Source: a virus. Taken from it: DNA of 47,090 nucleotides. Position numbers and translations under genes: made by a program. The notes beneath the pieces are model-generated. The model was not told where the DNA came from. It worked only from the letters and a program-made list of their open reading frames with translations, and ran no database searches. Location: positions 1 through 47,090 of IMG/VR virus record IMGVR_UViG_3300030329_002192. One strand, written 5' to 3'. Every line of letters begins with the position of its first letter. The stretch's first letter is position 1. Shown piece by piece: positions 16,797-26,744 of the stretch.

Positions 16797-19700
16797 TGCC
16801 ATCTCAATACGAAGCCTATAAAGTACAGGATTTAATCAATCAGTACAGGGCTAATCCTGATATGTTTAATGAGGATCAGCTAGATCAGCTAGAACGAATT
16901 GCTGCTGATAACCTCATAGAATTTAAGCGTAAGCAGAGTCCTTTCTCACTAAGAAGAGCCTTTCAACAGGCAACAGCAGGTTTTGTAGAGGGACTAACTA
17001 CATTAGACCTAATTCCGAAAGAGCCACGTAATACCGGAGAGGCTATATTTAGACAGCTTGGACATCTTGCTGGTTTTGCTCCCGGTATAATGAAAGCACC
17101 TATATATGGTTTAGCTAAGATCACATCTAAATTTACTGGAAAAGAAATGAAAGATGTTCTTGGCGGAACAATAACTAAAGCTACATTATCTGGTATAGAG
17201 CGTTTAGATGCTATAGCCATTCCCATGATAGCATCACGTGGCACAAAGAAGCTCATAGATCGTCAGTTAAAAAAGACTGGATTAGAATCAAGAGATTACT
17301 TGGCAAGAGGTGCAAAGACAAGAGCGATAGCAGAAGAAGCATTAGGGCTTGCATCAGCTAGTGCTGTTAGCAGTGTATGGAAAGGTACAGATGCTATTAT
17401 TGACAGCTATATAGGAGGTGCTATTGCAGGTGGTGCTTTTGGCGGTATAGGTAATTTTGTTTCTCTAGGCAACTTGTATAAAGGTACACCTCAACAAGTT
17501 GAGCGAGCAGAAAAGATATTACGTACTGGATTAGGTGCTATGGTTACAGGTTTGCCTGCTACGTTACGTAATGAACCTACAGAGATGCAGATCTATGAGT
17601 ATTTATTAGGTGGTTTCTTTGGCTACAATACAAGACCTGCACATAAAGCTGCAGCACAGGAATGGATTGTTAAACCAGAGCGTAAACAATCAGAGTTTCT
17701 TGATCCAGAATCTTCTAAAGACTTTAAAAATTATAATAAAAATACAAGAGAGTACATATTAAATGAGCACGAAGGAAGCATAAAGCCTAACTCTGAAAAT
17801 CTGCAAGGTTCTTCTGGAATGTCTTTGAGCTATTTAGAGCAGGGCTTTCCAAATGTTAATTGGAGACAAAGAGCAGAAGCTCATTTAAGTAAGCACAAGA
17901 AGGATCCATATACACAGCAGGATATAAATAGATTTTATAGAAATGAAGCTGGAAGATTACATTATGAAAAATCTACACAACAATTTATTGAAGCTATAAT
18001 CCGTGAGAATGCTATAGCCAATCCACAGAATGATGACTTCCATGATCCAGTTGTAATACGTAGAGATAAAGTTGTTAATCTTGCTAAAGGATTTTATGAA
18101 AAAGCAGATAAGAAACTATATCCAGATGTCGGGCTATTTGCTGAGGCAATGGAGGGTGCAAGAGATAAAAGTATTGTTCGTGGTAAGCCAGACCCTGAAC
18201 TATTTATAAGAGAAATAAAAAAGGTAGTTGGTGAAGATCAGGTTAATAGTAAGACTGAAGCTAAGTTAAGAAGTTTTTTCCTTAAAGATGTGGAGCCATT
18301 ACAAGAAGTTTTAGTTTTAAAACTTACTCCAGATAATGACTTTCATGTATCTATAGAAAAAATGAAAGGTCAGGAGGTTCAAAATGTTTCTATCGGTGAG
18401 AGATATAATGAACTTCCAATAAACCAATTAGGAGAGGGATTTCAATTTCTTACTCATGCTATAGATAGATTTGGAAATCCTCTAAAAATATTAAGTCATC
18501 GTATAGTAGATAAAGATATAGAATTTAACATTAAGCCAAACCAAGTTGGCTTAATGCAGGATGCGTTAGCCGAACAGGGTAAGTATATATATAGTGGTGT
18601 CAAAGATAAAGATATGTTAATGGTAGCATCTTTTAAAGATGAATATGGTGGTATTACTGTTACTAAAGACAATCTTATTGATCTATTGTCTAAGGGTAAT
18701 TACAGAACAAGAAAAGCTATTGAAGAATCATATAGGCTTTCTCTAGAAGCGGAAAAAGAAGTATTTAATAATACTGACTTACATGAGCGTAAATGGGTTT
18801 CTAATATTATGCATGATGCCATTAATAATGGTCTTGTTAAAGGTGGTAACCTTGAAGGTATTAGTAATTTATTGACTAGTGGCTTTGGTAAAAGCGTAGC
18901 AGACGTTAATAAACGAATGCAACTGCTTGCGAATAGAATGACACCAATGTCAGCATCTAGTTTTGCTCAAACTAATCCTGATGGCAAGATGCGTGTTATA
19001 ATTGTACCTGATATAAATACTACTGGCATAAGTGACACAGATGGAGGAATGATATACAGACAAAAGTTTTTTGATGCAGGATTGCATGGCGTAGGACTGG
19101 ACCCGCAAGCTGGTCATTTTAAGCCAGTTATTGTAGGCAGAACAAGTGCTGGAACTCTTGCGACAAAATCCAATGGACAAAGAGCTACTGAAGTGTGGAA
19201 TAGATTCATGGAAAAGCATGGTGTGGATGCTATTATGTTTGATAGCAGTGCCAAGTTAAGAGGCTTACATGAGAATAGTAATATAAGATATGAAAAGAGT
19301 TGGCTTACTGCTAAAGATGGCAGTAAAACGCCTCAATTTGAGATGTTCCCTGAACAATTAAAAGTATATGAGTTACCAATTGAAAGTTTACAAATTAGTC
19401 TTGGAACATTTGAAAAGCCATTCAAACAAGTTATGGGAGACGAAATCCCTATCCAGTTTTACGGACAGGCGAATGCAGATCAAGCCAAAGGTTTTAAAGA
19501 ACTCTATTTTAAAGAAGCAGTTGAAAAATCTATATTAGGAAGTTCGAGAGGTCAAAACCTTGTAGATGCTTATAACAAAGCTGTTGAAGGTAAGAAAGGC
19601 AAAGCGAAAGATGCTGAAATGGATGCCTTTGTTAAGCTGTTTAACGATCATGATCTTGGTGTCATGGAATTGCCGCTTGATTTTGTTGTTGAATATTTAG

Positions 19701-22700
19701 CTACAAATAAAGATCCGAAACTTACATCTTTATTTATGAATAAAATTAATAAGCTGGATAAAGATGGATTCTTCGATAGAGACTTTGAGTTTGATGCAAA
19801 CGCTGATTATGCAAAGTTTCATGACCAGAGAAAGGTCATATCAGAATCTATGCGTGATCATTTTATGACAAGAAATGCTTTGTTTCATAGTAACTGGCAC
19901 AATGCATTAAAGAAATATTTAGTTAGAAGATTCTCAAATCCTTTTATTGAGACTGGTGGCAAGTCTTGGCTTAAAGCATATACCCCAGATCAGATGTCTT
20001 ATGTTGAAATAGATCCTTGGCTTATAAAGCACAAAGGAGATAAAGCTAGGGAATTACGAGAAGGAGAAATTTATTTAGATGAATCTTTTAGAAAGATGCC
20101 TGTGGTATTTAGGGACAAGCAACTCACCCTTGGCGAACTTTGGAAGTTATATCGTAGGGAATACACCAAAGGAATTTCCACTAAAGCTATGGGAGAGTTC
20201 AATGACGCTCTTACTTTACTTGCTATACGTATACCTGCTGATTCTATGTCTGGAACACGCTCTCTTAGATTCAGAGGATTTACAGGGCAAAGAGGTGCAG
20301 GATCATTTACGCACGACAAAGACAACTTCTACCTTGGTGGCGCAGATAAAGACTCAGACTCAATTAAAATATTTCAGGGGTTCAGTAAAAAGCTGAGGAA
20401 ATATTTTGAGAATGTTAAAGATGAAAGAGCACATTTAGAATCAAATAAGCCTTATTCAGAGTTTTTAGACGGGAAGTTTACTGAAGTAACAAACCCAGAG
20501 ATGTTAAAGCGTTATAGGGGTGTTAAAGAATTTCTAGATCGAGAACAAAAAACAAAAAGAAATCCAGATTTCGAGCATTACAATGCTTTTAAATATTCAC
20601 CTGCATATAGATATAAAGCAGCACAAAATTCAACACGTGGGAAGTCTGGGCTTGGCTATGGATTATCTTCTGCAGTTGTTATGCGACAGTGGGTAGATTA
20701 TGTTAAAGCTAAAGATGGTGCTTACAGTTTTGATTTTTATCATCCAGAGAGGAATAAAGAGTATTTAGTAGACATCACTTTGAAAGAAGAAATGATTCAT
20801 GGTATTCCTAATGAACAATATTTCCGTGATCTTATTTTTAAAATTGTAAATAAGTCAGCAGATGCAAGCAATGATCCAACGGTTATTCCTTATAATAAAT
20901 TTCGTGATTTGCTTTTTGACTCTATGCTTGATGTTAATGTATATGAAAAAGGATCAGGTAAATTAGCCAGTTCTGGTGAATTTAAGTATCAGGATATTCT
21001 TGACTGGGGTCCAAGTAGTGCTCTTGGTTTATTGCGAGAAGCTGTTAATGTATCTAAACCTCTTTCAAAAGTTCGCTCAATAGCATCTAAAAGACTTAAG
21101 CCTTTATTGGAGGAGAAAATTGTAAAGGGAAAAAAGGTTACTATTTTAAAAAAAACAGGCAACAAATTAATAGCTGATCTAAAGTGGAATGATTATATAG
21201 GCTTATCTAGAGGTGAGTCAGCTAATATTTATTTAGAAGGCAAACAGGTTTCTATAACAAATATAACTGGGGCTACTCCAAATAAATTAGTATATAAAAT
21301 TAATGAGTTTCCTAAGGATTCTATGAGTTTATTTGATGTTGTATTTACAAATTCTAGAGTAGCAGCAAAAGCTTTAGGAGATAAAGCTTTTAATACATCT
21401 GTAATACCTCTACTTCCACTACGCATGGAAAAAGCTGGTATTAACTTTGAAAAGTTTCAGTTTTCTGATATTAATAAAGCATATAAAAAATTATATACTA
21501 CACTAGATGTTAAATTATTAACACCATCAGAAGGTATTAAGGGTAAAGACTTTAAAGGTAAACTTGTTTCCTATTCTAAAAAAGAAATTCAGAAATTTGT
21601 CAATGATCATTTAGGTATCCTAACTGAAGATATGCTTATTTCATCTTCTGGAGCTATTGGTAATTTAAGATTAAATAGAGAGATGGGTTATGCATTAGAT
21701 TTAACATCTAGGACATTCGGGCAATTTGCTGCCATAGAGCTTGCAAATAAACATTTCCTAGACATACACCAGGCAATGGCAAATAAGGGCGTTAAGGGCA
21801 ATATAACTAAGGAATTTATTCCTCAAATATTTGAGATGAATAAAAGACTTAAAGAAATGATCCGTTCAAAAGAAGATGATATTGAAATAGATATTCTTAT
21901 TGAGAAAGGCAATCAGAAAATTATGGATCTTGCTGATAAATATGGAATAGATCCTAATCCAATGATGAAATACTTTCATACAATTTTACTTTCGCCTATA
22001 ACTGGCTTAAAGCAGAAAGGTGGAAAAAACTTTCCCCTTGTTAGACATGATGAGAAAGTACATGGGTCTAAAAGTATAGACCCAATGACAAGGCGTGAGT
22101 ATTATTCCAGAATGGAAGATTTATATAACAGATCTAAAGTTCCTGATAAAGCTGTTGAACTTGATGTTAAAGTTGATGTTAAGGTTCCAATGGATGTCTT
22201 TGAACCAAAGGCTACATTAGATGCCTTTAAAGAAATAGATCATGTAATTAAGTCAGATGCATTAGACCTTATGGCTATAAACAAGCCGCAGGTAAAGGAG
22301 ATTAAGAAGTTTAAAAAATTCCTTAAAGATCATCCTTTTTTGGCTGATAACTTTAATGAATGGTTCAAGTTCTTTACTGGAGAATTATCTGGTAGAGGCA
22401 TACCTAGGAGTGCTACAGATTTTAAGATGGAGGATGTTGTAGCTATAAACAGATTCATGGAACAATTTCATGATCCAAAAAATCTTGAGTTTAAATTAAA
22501 ATACTGGCATTTAGATCCAAGGTTTGTTGATAGTGAAATGGCTATGAAGGGTATCATAAATAAATATAAGGCTTATCATTCTCCAGTTAAACATGGATCA
22601 GGCAAGATTAAGAATGAACCTGTATATAGGTTTATGTCTCCTATAGGAGCTATATCACAATATGTTCTTAAATCAGAGCGTGGTATATCTAAAGATAGAA

Positions 22701-25276
22701 ATGCTTCAGAAAAAGTTTTTAAGCCTATTAGTGATATTTTATCTAAATATACTATAGATCAGGGACATTCCATGTTTGATAAACTTATAACAGCCAGAGA
22801 ATCCGGCAACAAGGAGAATCTTTCTCCTGTCTTAAAGAAGTTAGATGCTGAAGTAACAAAATTCTTTAGAGATATGGGTGAAAAATGGATATATACCTAT
22901 GACTCAAAAATGAATAGAGTATCCGATAAGCTAGGCAATTGGGAACTCGATAATGATTTTGATGCTTGGTATAAAAATACCAGAGGTAAAATGAACAAGC
23001 ATATGCGTTGGAATAAGGATGGTATATTTGATTTTAAGCATTTTAGAGATACTGTAGTAGATAAGGACATGACAAGACCTGACCTTATAAAAACTGTAGG
23101 CATTGATGGTTTGAAGCGTTATGAATATGAAAAAAGATTGATGGAGATTCTCAAAGCAAGACTTGAGAAAACTCCAGACATGAATGTAGGTAAATTCATT
23201 AAAGGATATCGCTCTGGTAAAAATAAGTTTTCAGGAATAGGTCAAAGAAATGCTGAAGAATATATACCGCATTTGAACTTTGGTTATAATGATGCTGCAC
23301 AGCGTGATTTTATTAAATCTATTCAAGTAGAAGCTGACAGAGTAGAGAATAGAGTTTTCAAAGAAACTAAAAGTGTAAAGCAAGCTGAAAAAGCTAAAGA
23401 GTTATTTATCAGAAGAATGGAGAGAAAGGCTCAGTTTTCTACAGAGTTTTTTGGCATTAAAGATTTAATAGATACTCAAAAAATAACAGATGCAGAGCTA
23501 GATGCTAAACTTGAACAAATGGGCTTTGACAGTAAGATTTCTGTATTGGAGGCTCGTGAATTAGATCTTAAGGGTTATGACAGACGACCAAATCTTATAG
23601 CTGATTATCATTCAAAACTTATTAATGGATGGTATAAGAATCTTGTAGCTATAAAGGGTGACTATGAGATAAGTAATATGAAACATAGAATGCGTAATTA
23701 CAAAACAAGTAAAGTTGAAAAGAAGAAGTTTAAAAACAGTAAGCGTTATAATAATTATATAGACGTATGGAGTGATTATGTTAAGCTTTATATGCAGAGT
23801 GCTTTAGGTCATCAGTCTTATTTCCCTCAAGAAATAATGACTGAAATTGAGAGAGGCATAGATCCTCTCTATCTAAAAGATAAACGAAATTTGTTTTATC
23901 TTACATCTGATCAGAATATGATTAAAGCCTATGAAAAACTATGGCAGTCAAAGAAGTGGAAAAAAGTTCCATTTATAGGTAAAACATTAAGGGATGCTCC
24001 TAAAGATAAGGAAGCAAGAAAAGAGTACTTTTCTCGTAAGATACATGACTTCGGCAGGATGGAAGCACAATATGAATTGATGACTCTGTTAGCAAACACA
24101 GGGACATGGGCTACTAATATATTTAGTGGCAATCTTATGACACTCGGCAGTGCTGGCGTTAGAAACTTTAAGAATGCTTTTAATAATGAAAAGATATATA
24201 GTAGGCTTCTTTCTAACGAAAAAGGTAAGCCAGTATTAAAGCTTTTTGACGGAAGTTCTGTTAAGAATAAAAAAGATCTTCATGAATGGCTCAAGGAACG
24301 TGGTGTTATAGACAACTTCATACAAAATGAATTTGAGTATAACGAGGGTTTAAAAAACAGCCTCAAGAAGGCTGGTGTAAATATAAGTGATTTTAAGCGA
24401 GATATTAGTAAGGCTATTAAGAGTCATCCGAAAGTACGTGAAGAAAGCATAGGTCAGGTTATTGAGCGTTATGGAGTAAAAGATGCTATGCTTAAGTATG
24501 GATCTTTCTTTATGCAGCATTCTGAGCGTGTAAATCGTCTAAATGCTTTCATTGCTCACGGGTTACAAGCTGTTGAGAAGTTTGGACCTGAAGGTAGAAA
24601 TCTTAGCATTGCTGATGATTTTGTTTTTGAGATGGCTATGAAAGGCATAGAGAATACTCAGTTCTTATATCAGAACGCATTACGTCCTGCTTTCATGCGT
24701 ACAGCTACAGGTAAGGTTCTTTCAAGATTCAAACTGTTTGTTTGGAACTCTGTAAGAGTTCGTAAAGAATTTTACAACCAAGCAAAGCTATATGGATTTA
24801 GAAGTGGAACTCCTGAGTATGAAAGATTTAAGGATATGTTTATGATAGACATGTTTATGATGGCACTGGGCAGTGCTTTCATGTTTAGTATCTTTGATAC
24901 TGCACTAGCACCTCCTTATGATTGGATCCAAGCTATGGCTGATTGGACATATGGTGATAAGAGAGAGCGTGACATGGCTTTCTTCGGATCAAAGCTTGGT
25001 CCAGCTAATCTATTAAAACCGCCTATAGCTAGAATACCTGAATCAATGATAGAGCTTATGACGGGTGATTGGGAAAAGTTTGCTGATTATTCTGTCTACA
25101 CTATGTTTCCATTTGGCAGAGCAGTGAGACAAGCTAAACAAATTTATGAAAGACCAGAACGTGTAGGTGAAGTATTGTTAAGACTACCTGTTAATAAAGT
25201 ACAGTCACGTATAGATAGAGCTAAACGAAGAGGTCAACAAATGGAAGAGATTGAGCAATTCTTAGGAGAAGCTTAA
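16796..25276 (+). CDS. Giant virion protein with two-barrel RNA polymerase-like core
   Basis: A 2,826-residue protein, by far the largest here. Seen: N-terminal helices with hydrophobic stretches near residues 83-108 and 202-222. A first motif block has D747-T-D-G-G-M, K776-P-V-I, A-T-K791-S and D816-S-S-A-K820-L. A second block has R1145-I-P, F-R-G-F-T-G-Q-R-G and G-G-A-D1184-K-D1186-S-D1188. A C-terminal part has a hydrophobic segment near 2683-2702. Known: single-chain polymerases of crAss-like and other large phages have two double-psi barrels, the first with catalytic lysines and the second with D-x-D-x-D metal ligands; the R-x-P to aspartate spacing (about 40) fits. Inferred: a packaged RNA polymerase injected with the DNA. 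The usual glycine of D-x-D-G-D is Ser here, so activity is unproven. Confidence 0.75.
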   Translation: MPSQYEAYKVQDLINQYRANPDMFNEDQLDQLERIAADNLIEFKRKQSPFSLRRAFQQATAGFVEGLTTLDLIPKEPRNTGEAIFRQLGHLAGFAPGIMKAPIYGLAKITSKFTGKEMKDVLGGTITKATLSGIERLDAIAIPMIASRGTKKLIDRQLKKTGLESRDYLARGAKTRAIAEEALGLASASAVSSVWKGTDAIIDSYIGGAIAGGAFGGIGNFVSLGNLYKGTPQQVERAEKILRTGLGAMVTGLPATLRNEPTEMQIYEYLLGGFFGYNTRPAHKAAAQEWIVKPERKQSEFLDPESSKDFKNYNKNTREYILNEHEGSIKPNSENLQGSSGMSLSYLEQGFPNVNWRQRAEAHLSKHKKDPYTQQDINRFYRNEAGRLHYEKSTQQFIEAIIRENAIANPQNDDFHDPVVIRRDKVVNLAKGFYEKADKKLYPDVGLFAEAMEGARDKSIVRGKPDPELFIREIKKVVGEDQVNSKTEAKLRSFFLKDVEPLQEVLVLKLTPDNDFHVSIEKMKGQEVQNVSIGERYNELPINQLGEGFQFLTHAIDRFGNPLKILSHRIVDKDIEFNIKPNQVGLMQDALAEQGKYIYSGVKDKDMLMVASFKDEYGGITVTKDNLIDLLSKGNYRTRKAIEESYRLSLEAEKEVFNNTDLHERKWVSNIMHDAINNGLVKGGNLEGISNLLTSGFGKSVADVNKRMQLLANRMTPMSASSFAQTNPDGKMRVIIVPDINTTGISDTDGGMIYRQKFFDAGLHGVGLDPQAGHFKPVIVGRTSAGTLATKSNGQRATEVWNRFMEKHGVDAIMFDSSAKLRGLHENSNIRYEKSWLTAKDGSKTPQFEMFPEQLKVYELPIESLQISLGTFEKPFKQVMGDEIPIQFYGQANADQAKGFKELYFKEAVEKSILGSSRGQNLVDAYNKAVEGKKGKAKDAEMDAFVKLFNDHDLGVMELPLDFVVEYLATNKDPKLTSLFMNKINKLDKDGFFDRDFEFDANADYAKFHDQRKVISESMRDHFMTRNALFHSNWHNALKKYLVRRFSNPFIETGGKSWLKAYTPDQMSYVEIDPWLIKHKGDKARELREGEIYLDESFRKMPVVFRDKQLTLGELWKLYRREYTKGISTKAMGEFNDALTLLAIRIPADSMSGTRSLRFRGFTGQRGAGSFTHDKDNFYLGGADKDSDSIKIFQGFSKKLRKYFENVKDERAHLESNKPYSEFLDGKFTEVTNPEMLKRYRGVKEFLDREQKTKRNPDFEHYNAFKYSPAYRYKAAQNSTRGKSGLGYGLSSAVVMRQWVDYVKAKDGAYSFDFYHPERNKEYLVDITLKEEMIHGIPNEQYFRDLIFKIVNKSADASNDPTVIPYNKFRDLLFDSMLDVNVYEKGSGKLASSGEFKYQDILDWGPSSALGLLREAVNVSKPLSKVRSIASKRLKPLLEEKIVKGKKVTILKKTGNKLIADLKWNDYIGLSRGESANIYLEGKQVSITNITGATPNKLVYKINEFPKDSMSLFDVVFTNSRVAAKALGDKAFNTSVIPLLPLRMEKAGINFEKFQFSDINKAYKKLYTTLDVKLLTPSEGIKGKDFKGKLVSYSKKEIQKFVNDHLGILTEDMLISSSGAIGNLRLNREMGYALDLTSRTFGQFAAIELANKHFLDIHQAMANKGVKGNITKEFIPQIFEMNKRLKEMIRSKEDDIEIDILIEKGNQKIMDLADKYGIDPNPMMKYFHTILLSPITGLKQKGGKNFPLVRHDEKVHGSKSIDPMTRREYYSRMEDLYNRSKVPDKAVELDVKVDVKVPMDVFEPKATLDAFKEIDHVIKSDALDLMAINKPQVKEIKKFKKFLKDHPFLADNFNEWFKFFTGELSGRGIPRSATDFKMEDVVAINRFMEQFHDPKNLEFKLKYWHLDPRFVDSEMAMKGIINKYKAYHSPVKHGSGKIKNEPVYRFMSPIGAISQYVLKSERGISKDRNASEKVFKPISDILSKYTIDQGHSMFDKLITARESGNKENLSPVLKKLDAEVTKFFRDMGEKWIYTYDSKMNRVSDKLGNWELDNDFDAWYKNTRGKMNKHMRWNKDGIFDFKHFRDTVVDKDMTRPDLIKTVGIDGLKRYEYEKRLMEILKARLEKTPDMNVGKFIKGYRSGKNKFSGIGQRNAEEYIPHLNFGYNDAAQRDFIKSIQVEADRVENRVFKETKSVKQAEKAKELFIRRMERKAQFSTEFFGIKDLIDTQKITDAELDAKLEQMGFDSKISVLEARELDLKGYDRRPNLIADYHSKLINGWYKNLVAIKGDYEISNMKHRMRNYKTSKVEKKKFKNSKRYNNYIDVWSDYVKLYMQSALGHQSYFPQEIMTEIERGIDPLYLKDKRNLFYLTSDQNMIKAYEKLWQSKKWKKVPFIGKTLRDAPKDKEARKEYFSRKIHDFGRMEAQYELMTLLANTGTWATNIFSGNLMTLGSAGVRNFKNAFNNEKIYSRLLSNEKGKPVLKLFDGSSVKNKKDLHEWLKERGVIDNFIQNEFEYNEGLKNSLKKAGVNISDFKRDISKAIKSHPKVREESIGQVIERYGVKDAMLKYGSFFMQHSERVNRLNAFIAHGLQAVEKFGPEGRNLSIADDFVFEMAMKGIENTQFLYQNALRPAFMRTATGKVLSRFKLFVWNSVRVRKEFYNQAKLYGFRSGTPEYERFKDMFMIDMFMMALGSAFMFSIFDTALAPPYDWIQAMADWTYGDKRERDMAFFGSKLGPANLLKPPIARIPESMIELMTGDWEKFADYSVYTMFPFGRAVRQAKQIYERPERVGEVLLRLPVNKVQSRIDRAKRRGQQMEEIEQFLGEA

Positions 25277-25307
25277 AAAAAAAGGGAGGACTAGCCCCCC
25301 TTTTTTT
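25275..25307 (+). terminator. Bidirectional intrinsic terminator between convergent units
   Basis: An A-run (25275-25283), then GGGAGG (25284-25289), loop ACTAG, CCCCCC (25295-25300) and T-run (25301-25307). The stem has one A-C mismatch, and the A and T tracts extend it. With a T-run on each strand it can end both the late unit (stop at 25276) and the early unit (last stop at 25341). Confidence 0.9.
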
Positions 25308-25340
25308 ACGCATATTGATAATTTCTTTCTAGATTCTCTT

Positions 25341-25661
25341 TCATAGATTCTTCAATCCATGGTACGTAACCTGTTCTTGCATTAGCCAGTCTTCATCTGG
25401 GTCCCACTCTTCAAACAGTATATTAATCGGAAGATTATCCTTCTCTAGCATTTCATAAGACCAATAGTATTGTTTCATATACCACTTTAATTCAGCAAAA
25501 GTATGGCTATTTTCAAGAACACTATTAACTACTTCATTTAAGAGCTTATCAAAAGCTTCTTTATACTCTTTACTAGTTATATCTACCTCTTCAAACTTCT
25601 CAGTTTTAGATAGATCAGCTTTAAAGTATTCAATATCTGGTGTTTCTACTCTATCTTTCAT
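25341..25661 (-). CDS. Small acidic early protein (hypothetical)
   Basis: The last gene of the leftward unit, 106 residues, with an AAAAGGGGATAAA ribosome region. The protein is acidic and aromatic-rich with helical pattern (EYKEAFDKLLNEVVNSVL, KWYMKQYYWSYEMLEKDN) and no catalytic or membrane motif. Small acidic early proteins often inhibit or redirect host enzymes. No family recognised. Confidence 0.5.
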   Translation of the reverse strand: MKDRVETPDIEYFKADLSKTEKFEEVDITSKEYKEAFDKLLNEVVNSVLENSHTFAELKWYMKQYYWSYEMLEKDNLPINILFEEWDPDEDWLMQEQVTYHGLKNL

Positions 25662-25701
25662 TTCTAGTTTTATCCCCTTTTTTTAGGGATTTATCCCCTT
25701 T

Positions 25702-25890
25702 TTACTTGACATCTGGAGTATTTGGATGCCATTTTCTTTTTGTATCTTTTTTTTGAATATTCCAGCCCCATTTTCTAAGGTGTTTTACTCCATTTATAGT
25801 ATGAGACTGGAAAATTCCTTTTTGCAGGTCATAGGTAGCTATTACTGTTTGACCATCTGTGTTTACAATATAAACAGATTTACAGATCAT
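25702..25890 (-). CDS. Small early protein (hypothetical)
   Basis: A 62-residue protein. Its first half is beta-rich (SVYIVNTDGQTVIATYDLQKG) and its C-terminus is basic (KKDTKRKWHPNTPDVK), so a small nucleic-acid-associated fold is possible. The direct repeat AAAAAGGGGATAAA lies just downstream (25667-25701), once as a ribosome site for the next gene. No family recognised. Confidence 0.4.
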   Translation of the reverse strand: MICKSVYIVNTDGQTVIATYDLQKGIFQSHTINGVKHLRKWGWNIQKKDTKRKWHPNTPDVK

Positions 25891-25911
25891 ACTCGGTAAA
25901 ATAGATCAGCT

Positions 25912-26274
25912 CTATCTTTCATTGTTTCTCCTAAACAATTTATAAAACCAAGTAGATTTAAAATCATCTACGATTGGTTTATTGTATTCGTATTTTTGTT
26001 TATAATACCTTCTACTATTCTGAAGAGTAAGTCTAGTCTTTTTAAGATTTTTTATTTCGCTGTTTAAAAGAAATCTTTCTCTTTTCATCAACTGTATCTT
26101 TTTTTCGTATTTAATTTTAATATCATGATCTTTGATTTCTTTCTTTCTTAATCTTATTAACTCTTCAGATGGTTTTTCTGGTACTCCATAATGATCAAAT
26201 ACATATTGAAATCCTTTTTTATACCAAGGATTTTCCATGTTTCTCTCATGTTCATTATAATATGGATTACTCAT
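25912..26274 (-). CDS. Basic coiled-coil early protein (hypothetical)
   Basis: A 120-residue protein, strongly basic. Residues 38-100 are a long helical run of Lys/Arg/Glu/Leu (IRLRKKEIKDHDIKIKYEKK onward) consistent with a coiled coil. The start overlaps the previous gene's end by eight bases. No known domain seen. Confidence 0.5.
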   Translation of the reverse strand: MSNPYYNEHERNMENPWYKKGFQYVFDHYGVPEKPSEELIRLRKKEIKDHDIKIKYEKKIQLMKRERFLLNSEIKNLKKTRLTLQNSRRYYKQKYEYNKPIVDDFKSTWFYKLFRRNNER

Positions 26275-26743
26275 GATAGGATATTTTAGCGTGTCTCACA
26301 ATCCTTTTACCGCCACGCATTTCTATCTGTCCCAAGTCTCCACTTTCTTCTCCGTCCCAGTAAACTGTTCCACTAAGATGATAGCCTTTGGGGTCTAATA
26401 TGGCTTTTTGGATGTACTCTATCCATTCTATATAGTCGTAGAACTTCTCTCCACCATCCCATTCAATAGCTGTACCGTCTTCGTTTGGTATCCACTGACA
26501 CCACATACCTGGTTGTGTTCTGGGAGGGTTGTTGCCATCAATAACTGTTTCGTCTTCGTTTTGACCGAATGGATCATCTTCAGTTGCTGCGTCTACATAG
26601 AACTCGCCTTGAACTCCGTACTTAGGATCCATTCTTCTTTTCATTCTCCTAGTGCTTGCTAGTTTAGTTAGAAACTCATGAGTCTCTTTGTCTAGTGGTC
26701 TATTTAGGTTGAACTGTCCTTGAAATTCTGTGTGATAACCCAT
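26267..26743 (-). CDS. Conserved phage protein of unknown function (MGYHTEF family)
   Basis: A 158-residue protein beginning MGYHTEFQGQFNLNRPLD, with PGMWCQWIPNEDGTAIEWDG and FYDYIEWIEYIQKAI in the second half and a closing YHLSGTVYWDGEESGDLGQI. I recognise this pattern as a widespread phage and bacterial hypothetical protein whose function is not known. The acidic, Trp-rich surface suggests protein binding rather than catalysis. Confidence 0.65.
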   Translation of the reverse strand: MGYHTEFQGQFNLNRPLDKETHEFLTKLASTRRMKRRMDPKYGVQGEFYVDAATEDDPFGQNEDETVIDGNNPPRTQPGMWCQWIPNEDGTAIEWDGGEKFYDYIEWIEYIQKAILDPKGYHLSGTVYWDGEESGDLGQIEMRGGKRIVRHAKISYHE

Positions 26744-26744
26744 A

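Noticed and set aside
16963-17256. 97-residue leftward frame
   Set aside because: Antisense to the giant gene, no ribosome site, no recognisable domain.
16796-25276. Tape-measure protein for a long tail
   Set aside because: Length fits, but there is no repeated coiled coil pattern, no tail tube or sheath gene, and the polymerase-like motifs and P22-like portal argue for an internal protein of a short-tailed phage.
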